A program made the position numbers and the translations under genes. A stretch of 64,000 nucleotides of DNA from contig CM056720.1 in assembly GCA_029844215.1 (NCBI GenBank), positions 32,915,711-32,979,710 on the forward strand. The letters run 5' to 3'. Of this stretch, positions 1 to 11,061 are shown in pieces (position 1 is the first letter of the stretch; each line of letters begins with the position of its first letter). This DNA comes from Przewalskia tangutica. Lineage: Eukaryota > Streptophyta > Magnoliopsida > Solanales > Solanaceae. Under the pieces are notes generated by a model, which was given only the letters and a program-made list of their open reading frames with translations, did not search any database and was not told where the DNA came from.

Positions 1-1723
1 TCGCCAAACCAACGCGGCGTTAATAAAGGAAAATGTCTTGACTAATGAGTTGTATTATTAAAACCAGAAACCTCCATCCGCATAGAAACTAAGATGAGAC
101 AAAATGATATTACATTTTCTAGGTCATGGTCAGTAGTAAGATTATTATAAACAAGAATAACCTATTCACTCATAAGACTTATGTTACTCAAATGTTTTAA
201 AAGAGATTAAGACTATGAGTTATGAAACCTTTCTAAAATAAGTAACTTGAGCATTTTTGAAATTAGGCAAACTTGGACGTTTGGAAAATAATGTTGTTAC
301 TTGATTTTACAAAGGTAAGTGTTTTGGGTTTACTTAAAAAAATACCACTCTATTTTATACTACGGGTATTGTGTGACTTATGTGGAAGGAACGGATCTTT
401 TAAAGATTTAATGTATGAAGTACTTTGGGGATGGATACCCGAACTTGTTAATAGAAAGTACCTTGTGTGAATAACTTGATTGTATTGGTTTGGGATAGTC
501 TTGTAATACTTTCTTGTTGATTTGATAAGTAAACATGTTAGGATGCTACGTGTGTTAGTATCTTGTGATGTTAGTGTAAAGGGGTTTTCCCCTCGACTGC
601 GCTTAAAGTTGTTTGACTATCAGCCGTTATGTTGGTATTGTACCACTCACCTTGACTTGTGTCCGAGGTTAAGGCGCCTCCGTCGCGGGTAGACTCGGTG
701 ATGCAGGACCATGATTCGAGAATACCTCATGCGGTCCGGGGATCCATGCGGAACTACGGAGTTCCGTGTTAGTTTACGCCTTGTGGTCACGCGTCTTTGT
801 GGCTACGCGGATCGCGAGTCCGCGATGCCGGGAGTAGCTACCCTCGATGCGGGTTATACCTCATGCGGGCCTATGAGGTTGGCCTATGCGAGTCTGCGAG
901 AGTTCAGTGGCTAGACGCGCACATTTGATCTCGCGCGAGTGACCGGCTTTCATCATGTGACGATGCAGGCAGATATCATGACACGATTTATGACCTTGTT
1001 GGTAGCTGGTTTTAGTAGTCGGCTATGCCTTCGTACTTACCCGCACGCTTTTTATAACACATGTGGGACCCGTGTTCATGTATGTTCCTTGGTGCTTTCA
1101 TATCATGCATCGCCGCGATGAGAATGTGTTCCACGCACGATTGATATTGTGGGCGTGAGACCCATTGTTAAATTTGAGTGATGACTTGAGGCGTGAGTCC
1201 CCGACTTGACATGATCGCTTATTTATCAGGAACGTAATTTGGTTATCATACATGTCTCCTGCTTGTATAGACTACTATGATTTCATTTACGATTTATTTT
1301 CGCCACATACTTGGCCAGATCGACTCTTCCGGCCGCGTTCATGCCGCAGTAAAGGTACACCCGCCATCGATCCTCGCTCTTAGGGTCACAGTTCGTTTGG
1401 GAAAGCTCCGTTTCTCCGAGGCTTATCGGTGGTATAGTCCACATTGTTGTAGGTATTTACATTCGAGGTATGGCGGCCCTGTCCCGCCATTGTTGTCGTA
1501 TCATTTCTTAAGTGCATGTAATCTTGTGGCGGGGTTTGTAAAAAGGATTAAACTGTTCATGTTGAAAAAGTTGTTATTTATATATATGCCGAAAGACAAG
1601 TTTTCCTCGACATCGCTTGTACTTCATTTGTTTCATGTATGTGTTTTATGTTCCATGATTACTCGATGTTGTATCACTAGGGTGCCCGGGTAAGGCACGA
1701 CCACGCCCCGAACAGTCGTGACA
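1..1723 (+). mobile_element. 5' LTR of element A, left part outside window
   Basis: The sequence aligns by eye with the second half of the LTR at 3868-7553: both contain the GTTAATAAAGGAAAATG block (26 here, 5860s there), the CATGCGG-rich block (about 700-900) and the same 3' end, GTGACA followed by a primer site. It lacks the U3 and TATA part, which lies upstream of the window. It is the 5' LTR because a primer binding site follows directly. Short translated frames inside it are not genes. Confidence 0.85.
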
Positions 1724-1727
1724 AAAG

Positions 1728-1738
1728 TGGTATCGAGC
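1728..1738 (+). other. primer binding site of element A (initiator Met tRNA type, one base short)
   Basis: TGGTATCGAGC lies 4 bases after the LTR end. The canonical plant initiator-Met tRNA site is TGGTATCAGAGC; one A is missing. The same shortened form occurs in most relatives in this window. Confidence 0.8.
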
Positions 1739-1924
1739 GGTTAATCCTCGGAAAGTGTCTACGCACCGTATCCATGAGTCTTGATTATCGGTGTGTTGTG
1801 CACCACACCAATAATCGTGAGGCTATAGGATATTTAGGATTGGTTTCTATTCTTCTCACTCGAGATCGTGCCTTAGAGCCGTGTTGTAAGTTGGACCCTC
1901 CGACGAAATTCTTTCCCTGTCGTT

Positions 1925-2318
1925 ATGCCTCCGCCAGAGGCAACCCGCCCAGGAGGGCAAGGCAAATGGCGGAGCTGCGAGTAGAGTTCAGAGGTTACGT
2001 GACAGCCCAATCATTACCTAGGATAATGCTTCATTCGGGGATTTCGCGACGCCACTAGCCCCAAGAAAGTTTAGCACGGCGCGGCGGCCTCTGCGCGCCA
2101 TGATATTTGAACCTTCGCCCACGACCAGAACAGAGAATATGGATTACAAAGAGGCGACCACATTAGCTATGGATTTGGCTACCAGAGTATACCGATGTAC
2201 TGCGAGTCTTGATGGCTATCTAAGAGAGGGTCGCAAGAGTAATTCTTGCTTATTGAGCATGGCCTGTGTACGGGCTTATGCGCATCAGGCCGAGAACATA
2301 GAAATCATGGTGGGTTAA
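1925..2318 (+). pseudogene. gag: gag remnant, element A
   Basis: The ATG at 1925 opens MPPPEATRPGG, matching the MPPR(K/S)AT start seen in the M and E1 gags, but the frame stops after about 19 codons. Further fragments follow in other frames: a YRC...LDGYLREG segment near 2190-2230 corresponds to YRFIAGLDDYLREGC in the M copy, a conserved part of chromovirus capsid. The zinc knuckle is not readable. Gag would form the capsid; this copy cannot encode a whole protein as written. Several breaks are 1-base indels and may be consensus error. Confidence 0.6.
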
Positions 2319-2599
2319 CCGAGTATGATTTTGGGAGATAGAGAAGGTGTGAGCCTTAGAGTGTTATACGTAGAGACCTTAGAGGTGAGGCCATCTCAAG
2401 AAAAGGTGTAGTGTTATTTTTGATCCTTATCAGAAGTGCATAGTGCACGTGAGCTATGTGTGGGATAGGTCCCTAGTAGTGTGGAATGAAAGGGGGTAGT
2501 TGAGCTAAGAAGACCGCTAGGTTTTCGGAACGTGATTAGTGAGATTGTTCCTTCAGGGAACTAGTGTTTCTTGCGTTGTCGTCAGTTGAGGCCACGCGG

Positions 2600-3465
2600 G
2601 TCAACCCGCGACCGTTTTATGGTGGTCGGTCAGTGGTGGTCCCGCCTTGTGTTAGGGTCATGAGGGTGTTAGGCCCATGTTTAGTTAACCCAGTCGAAGT
2701 TCGTGGATGCGTTCGACCAGTGGTCGGGCCGATGGGGGCAGCCCATCGTGTTCTTCGGTCGGGACCGTTCACTCGGCAGTGTTGATTTTATCAGAAAGGT
2801 TGTAAGGCTGCACGGGGTGCCTACCTTCACCTTATGGCGCATAGTGGAGCCAGTGCGGCTGTTTTTGTTTCGGAAGTTTTACCAGCAGGTTAAGAACTCG
2901 GGTAAGTCTCGAATCGCGTTCGCCTCGCCAGCTTGGATTTCAGGGATAGTTGTGGGGATTGTTGTCTCCTGTGGAGGGAGTGTTTAAGCTGCCATTTTAG
3001 TGTTCGGATGTCACCTTTGAAGCCTCAGAGGGCGGAAGTGTAAAGTTTCCGGTCGATTGGTTCAATGTTGGCAAGGTTCGCATACTGTTCAGCTTGTTCC
3101 ACAGATCGTGGATAGTGAGAACCTTGTCTAGAAGAAGTTCGCACCTGAGGAATCGTGCGGATAATCGCGGCAACGCCAGAGTTCAGTTGCCGACGGTCTT
3201 CTTGAAAGTACCACCCCGAGAGGTGTGACGAGCTTTGATAGCGGAGAAACTTAGCCCGAGTTACTTTGGGCCTTTTTTGAGTTCGGTGAGAATAGGCCGG
3301 GTTGCCTATATGTTAGCATTTGCCGTCCGACGTAGGGCAAGCGCGTCCGTCTTTTCGTATTGTTATGTTCGAGAAAGTACGAGATCCATCAGTATCCCCG
3401 CTAATGATGACCACGTTAGGGATAGTAACCCCGAAGTTTTGGAAACCAAGCGATGTCGAACGTGG
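2600..3465 (+). pseudogene. int: decayed integrase (core to GPY/F region), element A
   Basis: Two diagnostic pieces can be read. VRLHGVP (2802-2822) follows DFIRKV, as in the integrase core of Tekay/Del chromoviruses just before the SDRG motif. EKLSPSYFGPF (from 3244) is the GPY/F-like segment after the catalytic core, and is followed by a weak match to the part that precedes the chromodomain. The SDRG Asp and the catalytic Glu context (HPQTDGQAER) are missing. The pieces lie in the expected order, so this is an internally deleted, diverged integrase rather than chance. The minus-strand M copies preserve the same relic and strengthen the call. Confidence 0.6.
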
Positions 3466-3508
3466 TAAGAGTTCGAGTGTCACGACATCCTCGGGGATCG
3501 CAGCACCC

Positions 3509-3635
3509 GTACCATTTGTTGGGTCGTCGGAGCAAGGCTCGCGACAAAGTGACAAAAGTGGTACCATTTGTTGGGTCGCCTGAGAAGGTTAATGCCTCAG
3601 GCAAAGTGACAAAGTGGTATCTATGGCGAGCATAG
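3509..3635 (+). repeat. about 52-bp direct repeat in the 3' internal region
   Basis: ACCATTTGTTGGGTCG occurs at 3511 and 3563, each near a CAAAGTGACAAA-type block, with a third partial unit (AAAGTGACAAAGTGGT) near 3603-3616. I do not see it in the other internal regions. Confidence 0.6.
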
Positions 3636-3835
3636 ATGTGATCTTTTCTTTTGTAAAGAGGCGTGCAAGGAAGTATATTTTAGACCCTGAGAAGTGATTT
3701 GTGGTGATGTAGAGGTGTTTCTCGGGGACTTGGATGTAAGTTTTTGCGCAGTGTTTCCATGGCAGTGTGGCGTGATTGTTCCGTAAGTATAGTAGTAGAC
3801 TATATCGGCGCTTGTATGTTTGGGGACTTAGAAGG

Positions 3836-3867
3836 AACATTCGGACGAATGTTTCTAAGGGGAAGAA
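3836..3867 (+). promoter_or_regulatory. conserved hairpin and polypurine tract, element A
   Basis: AACATTCG (3836-3843) and CGAATGTT (3846-3853) form an 8-bp inverted repeat, followed by the purine run AAGGGGAAGAA (3857-3867) directly before the LTR. The purine run is the expected primer site for plus-strand DNA synthesis. Confidence 0.75.
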
Positions 3868-4184
3868 TGTTATTCCGTAGTTCCGTGGTATGTATGCGAG
3901 GGCGACGCACGAGAATACGGCTGTAAAGATTGGAAAGGAAGAAAGAGGTGATTTTTTCCACGGAAAAGTTTCGGTTTTTGTGAAGGAAAAAGGTTCGTTA
4001 ATGGGAATTGATTCCCGATTTGGTATTCGGACTTCCTGGAATATTAGAGAATTATGGAATTTTATTTTCTGAATGGTCACGTGGGCCCACGAGAAATTTA
4101 CGATTTTGTGGGCCACTTTGTTTTCTAGATTTTGGCCATTGTGGATATTTTCGGAAGATGTTTTATTTTGGGCCATTAGAGGGT

Positions 4185-4194
4185 GACACGTGTC
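4185..4194 (+). promoter_or_regulatory. G-box/ABRE palindrome in U3
   Basis: GACACGTGTC is a perfect 10-bp palindrome containing CACGTG and, on both strands, ACGTGTC, which fits the plant ABA-response core ACGTGKC. It lies about 350 bp upstream of the TATA box. Function is inferred from the motif only. Confidence 0.45.
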
Positions 4195-4540
4195 ACCCCG
4201 CCAGTGGCTCGTAGAATGACATTTGTGCACAACACCTTGCTAGAGTCGTTTTTCGACGAAACGTTTTACATAACTTGCAGGGAAAATTCGCTATGTCTTT
4301 TCTTATTTTTGCGGATTTTTCCGAGAGACGAACATCTTGGACCAACGGAGGGTGACATGTGTCACCTCACATTGAAGCAGTGGGCGCACTGGACGATTTG
4401 GGGTGTCAGTGGGTAGATATTTTTGGTAGATATTTGTGAGGGTTTTAAGGAGTAGGGACTAGGGGCACTTGGGCATATCTTGGCCTACACTTGCCTAGCA
4501 CTTGGCTAGATCTTGGCCATTGGTTGGCCTTTGCTTGACC

Positions 4541-4548
4541 TATAAATA
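4541..4548 (+). promoter_or_regulatory. TATA box of the LTR at 3868-7553
   Basis: TATAAATA, 673 bp from the LTR start, followed by a pyrimidine-rich stretch (CTTCTTCATCC) where transcription would begin. The same context occurs in every full LTR here. Confidence 0.65.
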
Positions 4549-7500
4549 CCTCCCTTGTGAAGACTTCTTCATCCCAAAATCTCTAAGTCTTGAAAGCTTC
4601 TTCCTCCCCTTAGTGTAGTGTCTTGGCGAGAGTCCTCCCCTTTGTGAGGCCTTTGGCCGAGAGCACCTCCCCTTGGCCGAGTTTCCCACTGGTGGGGTGG
4701 GCCGAGGTATACACCCCCTTGTGGTGTTGTCTCGTATAAATACCCCCCCTCTTGGTAGAAATACTCTCAAAAGTATTGTTACTATACCCAAATTACCTTA
4801 GCCGTATACCTTGTAGTATTCCAAAGAAACCTCTATCGTAGAGCAGGAAATACTACAGTATGTCCTTTTGTCTCAAACCGAAACCCTAAGGAAATCTCCA
4901 TTGATTGATTGAAGTATTTAAGTAGAAGTTGGTTAGAACTTCTAAGGGTTGTTTGGAGCGGGTTGGAGCACCCGGAGTAGGAGCTAAGCGTTGCTAAGGA
5001 TCGACATTTATACTTGGATAATTATGGGCTTATCGAGGTAATTATCTTGTCCCTCTAATTGTAATTGGAAATTACATGTTGTTAGAATATATAGTTGAGG
5101 TGTACTATATATAGAACTAAGCTTAGTCTCGCGCAATGTCTTTTGACTTAAGCTGAAGAATAAAGAAAAGAATCAATCTGATGTACATAGGATCAGTATT
5201 GCATGAGACTTGTGTAGTATTCTTGAGTAGAATTGTACACGTCCGGTTAGGCGTATAAACCCCCTGGTTGGCTTGGGTGGCCTCGATAGAGAGAGATTTA
5301 CGCTGTTGTGGGGAAATCTTTGCCGAATTTTCTGAGAGAAATGGAACCTTGTGTTTTGAAGTTAATAGACGTTTGTGACCTTTTAGGTGAAAGTACTAAG
5401 AGTAGCGTATTCTACTTGAGGAGTGGAAAGGGCTAGTGAGTTGTAGTACTTGGAGCATTTTGCTTATTGTCGATACTGGCCGCGAGGTATGTGAACCTCT
5501 TCCTATCTCTTCTAGCATGATATGTGTGAACTATGTAGTGCGGTAGACGCGTACGTGTTAAGCGTGTTTGATTGTTTTAAAACATAAAGTGTTATAATGG
5601 CTTTATGGGAAGTTGGTTATAACAGCTTTATGTAGGTAAGAAAATACTTCGTGGTTTTAAAAGGTAACTGATGTGAATTATAACTGGCTTGTTATAATAA
5701 AGAACTTGATGTATTTCAAAAGATTTATAAATCGTTTTGAAGGGAGAGTAATACTTGGTTTTTGAAAACTTAAGAGTTATACTAGCTTTATGGGAAGTTA
5801 GGTATAACGGCTTAAGAATATTTTACCGATTTGGAAATCGAATGTATCGCCAAACCACTGCAGCGTTAATAAAGGAAAATGTACTGACTAATGAGTTGTA
5901 TTATTAAAACCAGTAGAAACCTCCATCTGCATAGAAACTAAGATGAGACAAAATGATATTACATTTTCTAGGTCATGGTCTTTGTAGTAAGATTATTATA
6001 AACAAGAATAACCTATTCACTCATAAGACTTATGTTACTCAAATGTTTTAAAAGAGATTAAGACTATGAGTTATGAAACCTTTCTAAAATAAGTAACTTG
6101 AGCATTTTTGAAATTAGGCAAACTTGGACGTTTGGAAAATAATGTTGTTACTTGATTTTACAAAGGTAAGTGGTTTGGGTTTACTTAAAAGACATACTCT
6201 ATTTTATACTACGGTATTGTGTGACTTATGTGGAAGGAACGGATCTTTTAAAGATTTAATGTATGAAGTACTTTGGGGATGGATACCCGAACTTGTTAAT
6301 AGAAAGTACCTTGTGTGAATAACTTGATTGTATTGGTTTGGGATAGTCTTGTAATACTTTCTTGTTGATTTGATAAGTAAACATGTTAGGATGCTACGTG
6401 TGTTAGTATCTTGTGATGTTAGTGTAAAGGGTTTTCCTCATTGCGCTTAAAGTTGTTTGACTATCACCGTTATGTTGGTATTGTACCACTCACCTTGACT
6501 TGTGTCCGAGGTTAAGCTGCCTCCGTCTTGCGGTAGACTCGGTGATGCAGGACCGTGATTCGAGAATACCATGCGGGTCCGAGGATCCATGCGAACTACG
6601 GGAGTTCCGTTAGTTTACGGCCCTTGTGGTCATGCGGTCTTTGTGGCCGTACGCGATCGCGAGTCGGGCGATGCCGGGAGTAGCCACCGATGCGGGTTAT
6701 ACCATGCGGGCCTATGAGGTTGGCCTATGCGAGTCGCGAGAGTTCGAGGCTAGACGCGCACATTTGATATCGCGGGCGAGTGACGGCTTTCATCATGTGA
6801 CGGCAGACAGATATCATGACACGATTTATGACCTTGTTGGTATGCTGGTTTTAGTAGTCGGCTATGCCTTCGTACTTACCCGCACGCTTTTTATAACACG
6901 TGGGACACGTGTTCATGTGTGTTCCTTGGTGCTTTCATATCATAGGCTAAGCGGTGAAGAATGTGTTCCACGCACGATTGATGTTGTGGCGTGAGACCCG
7001 TTGTTAAATTTGAGTGATGACTTGAGGCGTGAGTCCACGACTTGACATGATTGCTTATTTATCAGGAACTGTAATTTGGTTATCATACATGTCTCTGCTT
7101 TGTATAGACTACTATGATTTCATTTACGATTTATTTTCGCCACATACTTGGTACTGTTGTCGACCTCTTCGGCCGTTCACGCCGCAGTAAGGTACACCGC
7201 CATCGATCCTCGCTCTTAGGTTCACGTCAGCGTTGGGAAAGCTCCGTTTCTCGGAGGCTTATCGTGGTATAGTCCCGTTGTTGTAGGTATTTACATTCGG
7301 GGTATGGCGGCCTGTCCCGCCATTGTTGTCGATCATTTCTTAAGTGCAGCAATCTTGTTGGGCGGGGTTTGTAAAAAGGATTAAACCGTTCATGTTGAAA
7401 AAGTTGTTATTTATATATATGCCGAAGACAAGTTTTCTCGACATCGTTTGTACTTCATTTGTTTCATGTATGTGTTTTATGTTCCACGATTACTCGATGT

Positions 7501-7553
7501 TGTATCACTAGGGTGCCCGGTAAGGCACGATCACGCCCGGGCGGGTCGTGACA

Positions 7554-7606
7554 CTACCGGATACGGCTCAGACACTTTCCGAGGATTAATCGCTCGATAC
7601 CACTTT
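7554..7606 (-). mobile_element. first 53 bp of the internal region of element M0, with primer site
   Basis: On the minus strand this reads as primer site (complement of 7592-7602, the one-base-short Met type) and the usual following sequence TTAATCCTCGGAAAGTG. It matches the start of the M internal region near 23150-23205. It is cut at 7554 by insertion of element A; the remainder of M0 must lie left of the window. Confidence 0.75.
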
Positions 7607-10600
7607 TGTCACGACCAACTCGGCCTGTGATCGATGCCTTACCGGGCACCCTAGTGATACAACATCGAGTAATCGGAACATAATACACATACATGAAACA
7701 AATGAAGTACAAAACAATAATTGAGGAAAACTTGCCTTTCGTATATAAATAACAACTCTTACAAATGAGCAGTTTAATCCTTTTACAAACCCCGCCACAA
7801 CAAGATTACTCTGCACTTCTAAGAAAATGATACGACAACAACGATGGACAGGCTCCCGCCATACCCTCAATGTAAATACCTACAACGACAGGACTATACC
7901 AAGATAAGCCTCCGAGAAACGGCTTTCCCAAACGCCGAATCGTGACCCTAAGAGCGAGGATCAACGATCGCGTACTTTACTCGGCAGATGAACGCAGCTT
8001 CAAGGAGGTCAAGATAACAAAAATTAAGTGTGAAACTGAAAATACCGTAAATGAAATCATAGTAGTCTATGTAAGGTGAGACATGTATGATAACCAAACT
8101 ACGCTCACAATAAATAAGCGATGTCTAGTCGTGACTCACGCCTCAAAGTCATCACTCGAGATAATAATGGGTCTCACGCCCACAACATCAATCATGCCCG
8201 TGGAATACCTTCCTCATCGCCGGCCTATGATAGAAAAGCACCAAGAAATACACATGAACAAAGCAGTCCCACTGTGTCCAAATAAAAGCGATGACAGTAA
8301 GTACGAAGGCATAGCCGACTACTAACACCTACAGACTAACAAGGTCATAAATCAGATCATGATATCTGCCTAGCGTCACATGATCAAAGCTGATCGCCGC
8401 CGCAATATCAAATGTGCGTTTAGCCTCGAACTCCCGCAGCTCGCGTAGGCCAATCTCATAGGCCCGCATGAGGTATAACCCCGCATCGAGGGTAGCACTC
8501 CCGATCGCCCCGACTCGCAGTCCGCATGGCCACATGCACCGCGTGACCATAAAGGCCGCACACTAACTCGAACTCTCGTAGCTCGCATAGGCCCCGGGAC
8601 CCGCATGAGGTATTCTCAATCACGGTCCTGCATCACCGAAGTCTACCCCGCATCGGAGGCGCTTAACCCCTAAACACGCAGTGGTATAATACCAACATAA
8701 GCTTTATCGTTTAAACAACATAAGCACAATCAAGGGAAAACCCCTTTACACAAACATCACAGAATACTAACACACGTAGCATCCTAATATGATTACTTAT
8801 CAAATCAACACGAAGGTATTACAAGGCTATCACAAACCAATACAATCAAGTTATTCACACATAAGGTACTTTCTACTATATGATTAATGAGATCGGTTTT
8901 TATCCCCAAAGTACTTTATACAATAACTCTTTAAAGATATGTTACTTTCACAAAAGTCACACAATACCCGTAGTATATAACAATAAAGTGATTATCTTTT
9001 TAAAGTAAATCAATTACTTCTCTTTGTAAAATCAAGTAGCACCCTTCTTTTCCAATGTTCAAGTTTGCCTAATTTCCAATGTTCAAGTTTGCCTAATTTC
9101 CCATGTTCAAGTTTCTTATTTTAGAAAGTTTTCGTAGTTCATAGTCTTATTCATTTAAGAATATAATTCTCTTTTTAAGCTATCTGAGAAACATAAGCCT
9201 TATATGTGAGTAGGATATTCTTGTTTATAACAATCTTATTACAGCAGCCATGATCTAGAAATATCATTTTGTCTCATCTTAGCTTCTATGCGGATGGAAG
9301 TTTCTACCGGTTTTAATAATACTTAATCTACAAAACATTTCCTTTTATTAACGCCGCAGATGGTTTGTCGATACACATTCGATTTCCAAATCAAGAAACA
9401 TTCTTAAGCCGTTATTACCTAACTTCCCATAAAGCTAGTATAACTCTTAAGTTTTCAAAACCAAGTATTACTTCTTCTTTCAAATGATTCAAAATCTTTT
9501 GAAATACTTCAAGTTCTTTATTAACACATAATAAGCCGGTTATAGTTCAAATCGGATACCTTTTAAAACCACAAGTATTTTCTTACCAACATAAAGTCAT
9601 ATAACCAACTTCCCATAAAGCCGTTATAACACTTTATGTTTTAAACCAATCAAATACATTTAGCACATGTACGCTCACCGCACTACATAGTTCACACATA
9701 TCATGCTAGAAGAGATAGGAAGAGGTTCACATACCTCGCGACGATTATCGACTAATAGCAAAACGCCCAAGTACCTCAAACCGCTTGCTACTCCTTAAGC
9801 CAAGTAGATCGCGCCACGCGTAGTACTCAACCTATAAGGCCACAAGGCGCTTATTAATATTTAGATCCCTTCAGAGAACATTCTACGTAAAATTGGCAAA
9901 GATTTCCCCGCAATAAACAGAAATCTCCTCCTCTATCTGGGCCGCTACCAAGCCAACCAGGGGGTTATACGCCTAAACCGACGTGCAATTCTACCTCACG
10001 TAAAGGCTACACAAGTCTCATCGAATACACCCTATGTAAAAATAGCCAAGACTCTCTTCAAAAGGTTTCTTATTATTCAGGCTTAAATCAAAAGACATTG
10101 CCGATACTACGTTCAGTTCTATATATAGTATACTTCAACTATATAATCATACAACATGTAATTTCCAATTACAATAGAGGGACAAGATATTTACCTCGAT
10201 AAGCCCATAATTATCCGAGTTTAAATGTCGATCATGAGCAAGGTTTAGCTCCTACTCACAAGCCCGACCCGCTCCAAACAACCCTTAGAAGTTCTAACCA
10301 ACTTCTACTAATTACTCCAACTAACTAGGGAGATTTTCCTTAGGGTTTCGGTTTTGTGACTGACGGGAAGTATGATAGTATAACTGGGCTTTTTGTATAA
10401 GTATAACCTTAGAATACTACAAGGTATACGACTAAGGTAATTTGGGCATTATAACAATACTTTTGAGAGTATTTCTACCAAGAGGGGGGGGTATTATACG
10501 AAAACAACTAGGCTAGGGGGGGTGTATACCCCTCGGCCTACCCCACTGTGGGGACTCTCGCCAAGGGGAGGGGAGGACGAGAACAACTCTTTCAAGGGAG

Positions 10601-11061
10601 GGAGGATTTCTAACACTTAGGAAATATTTGGAATGGATGAAGAAGTCATCCTAAGGGGGGTATTTATAGCACAAGCCAAGGCCAACCAATGGCCAAGATC
10701 TAGCCAAGTGCATAGCAAGTGTAGGGCCAAGATTCACCCATGTGTCCATAACCAACTAACACACAAAATATCCTACCAACTCCCCTCTTCAATTCGCCCA
10801 ATCCGCCCCTTACGTCGCCAATGGGAGGTGCCAAGTGGCGCCTCTTGTTGGCCCAACACGTTTCGTCTCTCGGAAAAATCCGTAAAAATTAAAAATGACA
10901 TAGCCGGAATTTTCCCTACGAAAGCTGTGAAAACGTTTCGTCGAAAAACGACTCTAACCGGGTGTTGTGCACAAATAAATTTCGGCCAAGCCACTTTTAT
11001 ACAAGTTCAAATTTTCTACGTACGTCCTTACGTACATACTCTGGAAATACGGGCTATAACA
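7607..11061 (-). mobile_element. 5' LTR of element M0 (3455 bp, short-U3 type)
   Basis: On the plus strand it opens TGTCACGACC and closes GTATAACA, the reverse complement of a complete family LTR (TGTTATA...GTGACA). It is interrupted by no other element. The 3' side borders an RT gene; ATTCA (11062-11066) is the expected right TSD copy, its partner being outside the window. With the LTR at 3868-7553 it forms a head-to-head inverted pair. Confidence 0.85.
10661..10668 (-). promoter_or_regulatory. TATA box of the M0 LTR
   Basis: The complement reads TATAAATA, 393 bp from the LTR start, followed in transcription direction by a C-rich leader and GACTTCTTCATCC. Confidence 0.6.

Larger units (their letters stand above)
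1724..3867 (+). mobile_element. internal region of LARD-like element A
   Basis: The region between the two LTRs is only 2.14 kb and has no protease, RT or RNase H motif. It holds a broken gag at its start, about 280 bases without recognisable coding content (2319-2600), an integrase relic (about 2600-3465), a short repeat (3509-3635), and the conserved hairpin and polypurine tract at the end. Long LTRs around a short, mostly non-coding interior fit the LARD class. Movement would require enzymes supplied by another element (inference). Confidence 0.75.
3868..7553 (+). mobile_element. 3' LTR of element A (3686 bp, long-U3 type)
   Basis: Starts TGTTATTCC right after the polypurine tract and ends GTGACA. 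The U3 is of the long type: an extra block of about 270 bp precedes the GTGCACAACACC motif (4225) that begins much nearer the start in short-U3 copies. It contains a G-box palindrome and a TATA box. The element is inserted in M0; the 5 bases after the LTR, CTACC (7554-7558), should be one TSD copy, the other lying outside the window. Confidence 0.85.

Noticed and set aside
1277..1693. 138-codon open frame in the LTR of element A
   Set aside because: It lies wholly in LTR sequence, is not conserved as a frame in the other copies, and shows no protein family features.
3589..4230. 213-codon minus-strand frame across the interior/LTR border of element A
   Set aside because: It crosses the polypurine tract and LTR start in antisense, and no counterpart is found at the equivalent borders of E2 or E3.
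7554..7606. Inverted LTR pair as a foldback transposon or pure assembly palindrome
   Set aside because: The 53 bases between are the expected first bases of an M0 interior and the two LTRs have different U3 types, so nested insertion explains it; a chimeric join cannot be fully excluded without reads.
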